Positions 60,429 through 64,000 of a stretch of 64,000 nucleotides of DNA are shown in pieces. Source of the stretch: Serilophus lunatus (taxonomy: Eukaryota; Chordata; Aves; Passeriformes; Eurylaimidae); NCBI GenBank assembly GCA_013399895.1, contig VXBA01003156.1, forward strand, positions 124,001 to 188,000. Reading direction: 5' to 3'. A program made the translations under genes and the position numbers. Position 1 is the first letter of the stretch; the number at the start of each line of letters is the position of its first letter. A model generated the notes under the pieces. The model saw only the letters and a program-made list of their open reading frames with translations. It ran no database searches and was not told where the DNA came from.

Positions 60429-61617
60429 TTCAGTGCCCCAGGATTACAAACACCATCTCAGTTCACATCACAGCAGACCCAGCCCTTGAAAAATACTCAT
60501 TTACAATAAAGTGCACAATCAAAGCAAGGCTCAAACACCCTCCTAAAGTTATCTTGGTACTATTCAGTCCTCTGGAGCTGTGCCTCTGAAAGCCTGTTGT
60601 CATCCTTGCAGCAGCACATGTTGGTCAGGAGGTGACTTTCCAGCAGCGCTTTTCAAAGTGGTTCCTTTCAAAACCAAAGGCAGCCGAAAAAGATAATGAA
60701 AAAAAAAACCCTATCCCAGGCAAGCCAGGCTTATCTCAGTGTGCTCTGAGCACATAATAAATGACAATACTGCAATCCTCATCTTCGCTGCAGAGTGGAA
60801 ACTTCCCTCAATTTATGCATCAAAGCAGGGGGTTATGAGGAGGCCAACGGCTGAAATGAAGCCGTGTGGAGTTTTGATATTTGCTTGAGCACAAAGGGAT
60901 ATTTTTTACCCAACACAGAATAATGGTAAGTCATCCTAATTCATGCACGTGATGGGTTTGCAGGAGCCAGAGAGGGAGGGTTTGATTGGTTTGGGTTCCA
61001 GGTTCATTTTAATCAGTGATGTGCTCCAGTCTGTAGCACCTCTGAAGTCTTGAAGATCAAATTCAGTTCAACTGTATAATAAAACCAAGTGAAGAAATGG
61101 GAAGACTGAAGAAATCCAGAGAACACTTGCAAACTGAACTCTTGGAACACCTCAAAACATGGGTCTTGAGGCTATGACTCATCACCATTGTACCACACAC
61201 AAGGCAGGTGAGAATGAAACTTGACTAAAACCAGGAGCAAGTCAGCTCACATTTATCTTCTGAAGTCTTTTTCTAACTTTTTTTTGTAAATATTCATAAT
61301 ATTTGGTGCAGCTCTATTAATTTTAGCTCCTATCTTTATTTTTGTACATAAATACTGTTACTTGCGTTAAAATTCAGAGGAGGAAATCTTATTCCCCTGC
61401 TACAGTTAATTATTATAAATAAATTACAGGGGTATCCCAAGTAATGTGCTTGATTTAATCAACAAAAAGTTAATGAGGCCAAATTGATGCAGGAATTAGG
61501 CAAGAGTAGCTGACAGGTATTTACAGCACCTACGACTGCAGAATCAATGTGGGATTTGAGCAGGGAAGGAATTATGGAGACAAGTTAAAATGCTTCACTT
61601 TCCCCTCTTCACCTCAG

Positions 61618-61731
61618 CAGGAGACAGATAATGATGGGGCAAAGCAAGGAGGCCCCAAAGGTTACACTCCTCAGTCAGTAATTTCTACTGAACAAGTCAG
61701 AGAAGCCTTCTCAGCCTTCACCAGGCTTTAA
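61618..61731 (+). CDS. Candidate terminal coding exon, unrecognised
   Basis: A very strong acceptor (CTTTCCCCTCTTCACCTCAG) precedes 37 codons and a TAA, read in phase 0. Codon choice and composition look protein-like, with a final amphipathic segment (STEQVREAFSAFTRL). A polyadenylation-type AATAAA lies at 62197-62202. I cannot name a family and find no supported upstream exon. The last segment superficially resembles the start of an EF-hand helix, but no calcium loop follows. Confidence 0.25.
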   Translation, partial: QETDNDGAKQGGPKGYTPQSVISTEQVREAFSAFTRL

Positions 61732-62725
61732 TAACCAAGGGTCTGCATGAAACACTTTCTTGCTGCCTTTGATTCACCTCTGAGAAGAGGCAAAATCTAC
61801 AGATTCCCTTATTAACCAAGTCAGAACAGCGTCAGTGTAATTTGAAATAATGTGATAAAATATTTGCCTGCTAAAATTACAACACAAAGCTTTAGCCTTG
61901 ATCTCAGTTATTAATAATGTGTATTTTAAGGTTATTCTTCTGTTCTGTGATAACCTAAAATGTTTTTTTTGCCTTTATGTTTTTATTCACACATTCTGTT
62001 CTCAGTTTCCCCAGCACACACTTTGCCTACTTCATCTTCCACTTACTGACAATTGCACTTACTGGAACATTTCCAAAAGCATCTTGAAAATAGCTCAGAT
62101 AAGGAACCAAATGTCTGAATTATGGTTAATTCCTAATCCAAGGATCAGTCTTGAATTAGAGGCATAAAACTACTTAAGAATACAAACGAAAAAAAAAATA
62201 AAGGAAACAATGGCCTTGAAAGTTATCAGTAGATATTTTTTTCCTGCATGTTTTCCTGTAGGATGGAATCCATGACTCCCTGCAAAAAGCAATGAGATGA
62301 CAAAGAAAAACTATAGAAGTTCTCCCTTTTATTTGATTTGAAGTTGTCAATCTGCAGAATACTACCCAAAAATTGCTTTAGCTTCAAGTCCTATCTACGA
62401 AAGTCTCATACATTAATTCTTTTGAAAGAAACAGGTTATGTACACGGAACCAGATTTTTTTTCACCAGTGCTTAGAGGGAGCTCATTAGCAGAACTCACT
62501 GTTTGCACATGGATTTCCAATAGTTAATATAGACTGTTTTCAATGTTCTGCAGAGAAAAGTATGGCAGTAAATTCTGTTCCTAAAGTCAGATTTTATTGC
62601 TGTGCTCACAGGGCTATGTGAGTATCATGGCATCTCCATAAAAAAATAAATTAAAAAAAATACAATAACTAGTTTAGAAGACAACCTCAGACTGTCCTCC
62701 TCTGGAGCTCTGCTACAGCAGGAGT

Positions 62726-62782
62726 GGGTTGCACTATGATCCTTGTGAATCCCGTCCAGCTCAGGACATTCTGTGATTCCAA
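62726..62782 (+). mobile_element. CR1 LINE 3' tip, very short
   Basis: TATGATCCTTGTGAATCCCG, CCAGCTCAGGACATTCTGTG and ATTCC match the last 55 bases of the subfamily ending GGATATTCTGTGATTCT. Confidence 0.8.
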
Positions 62783-64000
62783 GTGGACTCTCTGTGTCGT
62801 AAAATAAAGCATCATGGATGGGACCCCTCAGCCAGTTGTAGGGGACCTGAAGAAGTGAAGAAGTTGCCATCTCTAGCCCCCACTGCAGAGCAGGGAAAGC
62901 TCTGTGCCACAAGGACACACGTGTTCTACCTTCTCCAAAGCAGATCTAAAGAGAAACCAGAAGGCAACTTCATCTGGTATCAGCTGCACAGCAGGATGGC
63001 TCACAGCCCTGAAACATCTCCCTAAATCATCAGGGATGTCTCATTTCCCTAAATTATTTGAGGTGACTCTCACTGCCCCACCAACCGGCCAATAAATGTG
63101 TTAAACTCCACTCCAGTGCCCCCTGCTCCTGCCTGTCTGGGCCAGATTGAGGGCACAGAAACAGGAATTCAATCTGGAGCTGTTCAGCAGCTGCTCCTTC
63201 ATCCAAAGCCCTGGAGGAACATTATGAACCACTCAAAGTATAAAACATCCTATATTTTTTCTTTATACTCACATTCAATCCCTGAGGTTTATCCAGCTTT
63301 TCTTGTGAGTTCTAATAGAAAAGAACAAAACTCAGCCAGAATGGCAGAGTAATGAAGGGAATTCCAACTGCTTTAGCTACTCGAAAGACAAATCCTGTGG
63401 CACTGCAAGCCCCCAACCCCCTGAACTGAGTTGTGAATACATGTTGTCCATTAAACAGCCTTATCTTACACAGTAACCACTGACTCCTCCAAGAACTGGG
63501 GATAAAATTGGGCTGCACTGCGCTGATGTGGAGCCCTGTCTTCCCGAGACTGCAAATCCTGAGGAGAGAATTCCATGGAGCACGATCAGCACTCACACAG
63601 ATAAATTACAGCTGCCTATTTGCAGTGGAAATCATCTGAGGCAAAATGCCTCCATATGCTCCTTTATCCACCTGGATGGTACCCAAGTTTTAGCAAGATT
63701 TGATTCTTCTTTTCAGCGGAAAAATCGGAATTGCGGCGACTCAGGAGTTGAATGTTAATAATAATCTCATTTACTTGCAAACAGACCTGTGTTTACACAG
63801 CTACTGCAAAAGAAATTCGTCCCTTCTCCCTTTAATTTACCTATCAGAACAGTATTATTGACATCCTTGAGGATTGAGTCTAAGGAAACAGTATTAAAGG
63901 GGAGGGAGGAAACAGCTGAGTTCACCCAGGGAAATAAAAACCTACCTGAAGCACAGAATCAGGGACTTCTTTTGAAGACCATCAGCGTAAAGAGGTCCCC
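62783..64000. other. Non-coding stretch at the window edge, possible minus-strand splice sites
   Basis: No repeat is recognised. On the minus strand the last 55 bases end in TTCAG|GTAGGT, a near-perfect donor with one frame open across the visible part. A second acceptor/donor pair lies at 63841-63879. The intron between them would be only 66 bases and the phases do not match, so at most one can be real. The candidate exon runs out of the window. Confidence 0.3.

Larger units (their letters stand above)
59641..62725. other. AT-rich non-coding stretch with isolated exon-like frames
   Basis: No repeat is recognised. Two exon-like frames (60165-60428 minus, 61618-61731 plus) are listed separately. 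Confidence 0.45.

Noticed and set aside
61687..61731. EF-hand-like helix at the end of the 61.6 kb candidate exon.
   Set aside because: No calcium-binding loop follows. The frame stops directly, so the resemblance is superficial.
1..64000. CRISPR arrays, tRNA, rRNA, bacterial operons, phage genes or insertion sequences.
   Set aside because: I looked for regularly spaced direct repeats, tRNA-type internal boxes, ribosome binding sites and transposase-like frames and found none. The repeat content is that of a bird genome.

Overview
This 64 kb window looks like nuclear DNA from a bird, most likely a songbird. The main evidence is 28 recognisable fragments of CR1 (chicken repeat 1) LINEs. Most have the 3' body typical of passerine copies, with segments such as GGGATGGGGCAGCCACAGC, TCTCTGGGCACCCTGTGCC and ATTCTGTGATTCT-like tails. 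The sequence is AT-rich and CpG-poor. It has scattered homopolymers, one TG microsatellite, three runs of N and one ambiguous base. There are no bacterial operons, ribosome binding sites, phage genes, CRISPR arrays, tRNA or rRNA. I could not recognise any complete protein-coding gene, and nothing here is a new defence or metabolic system. The window is best read as intergenic and/or intronic avian DNA.

Layout. From 1 to 13 kb there is AT-rich non-coding DNA with eight or nine CR1 fragments and a 55-base inverted repeat (2903-2957 / 3335-3389). From 13.3 to 17.8 kb, three phase-compatible candidate exons lie on the + strand (13271-13362, 13836-14015, 17675-17802). They are the best case for a gene end in the window, but I recognise no protein in them. 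From 18 to 34 kb there is more AT-rich DNA with CR1 copies at 19.8, 20.5, 21.0, 24.6 and 26.5 kb, a G/T-rich tract, a 36-base tandem duplication and a TG microsatellite. From 34.2 to 46.7 kb the outstanding structure is a pair of about 500-base inverted repeats (34213-34711 and 46157-46656). They are about 98% identical and enclose 11.4 kb that also holds a 273-codon open frame at 35044-35865. Directly beyond the right arm, around 47.2 kb, is a small CpG-dense patch with two ETS-like motifs. From 48 to 64 kb there is ordinary non-coding DNA with six more CR1 copies (counting the one at 48.0 kb) and a few isolated exon-like frames.

How the parts relate. The CR1 copies are evenly split between strands (14 each), as expected for scattered old insertions. 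The inverted repeat contains a CR1 junction, so it arose after that CR1 inserted. One arm ends inside CR1 sequence, which suggests CR1-assisted duplication or conversion. All three N-runs directly follow a run of five or six C, which points to a sequencing or assembly problem rather than biology. Candidate exons were judged only from open frames, splice-like sites, phase and local GC. In DNA of this size several such combinations occur by chance, so their confidences are low.
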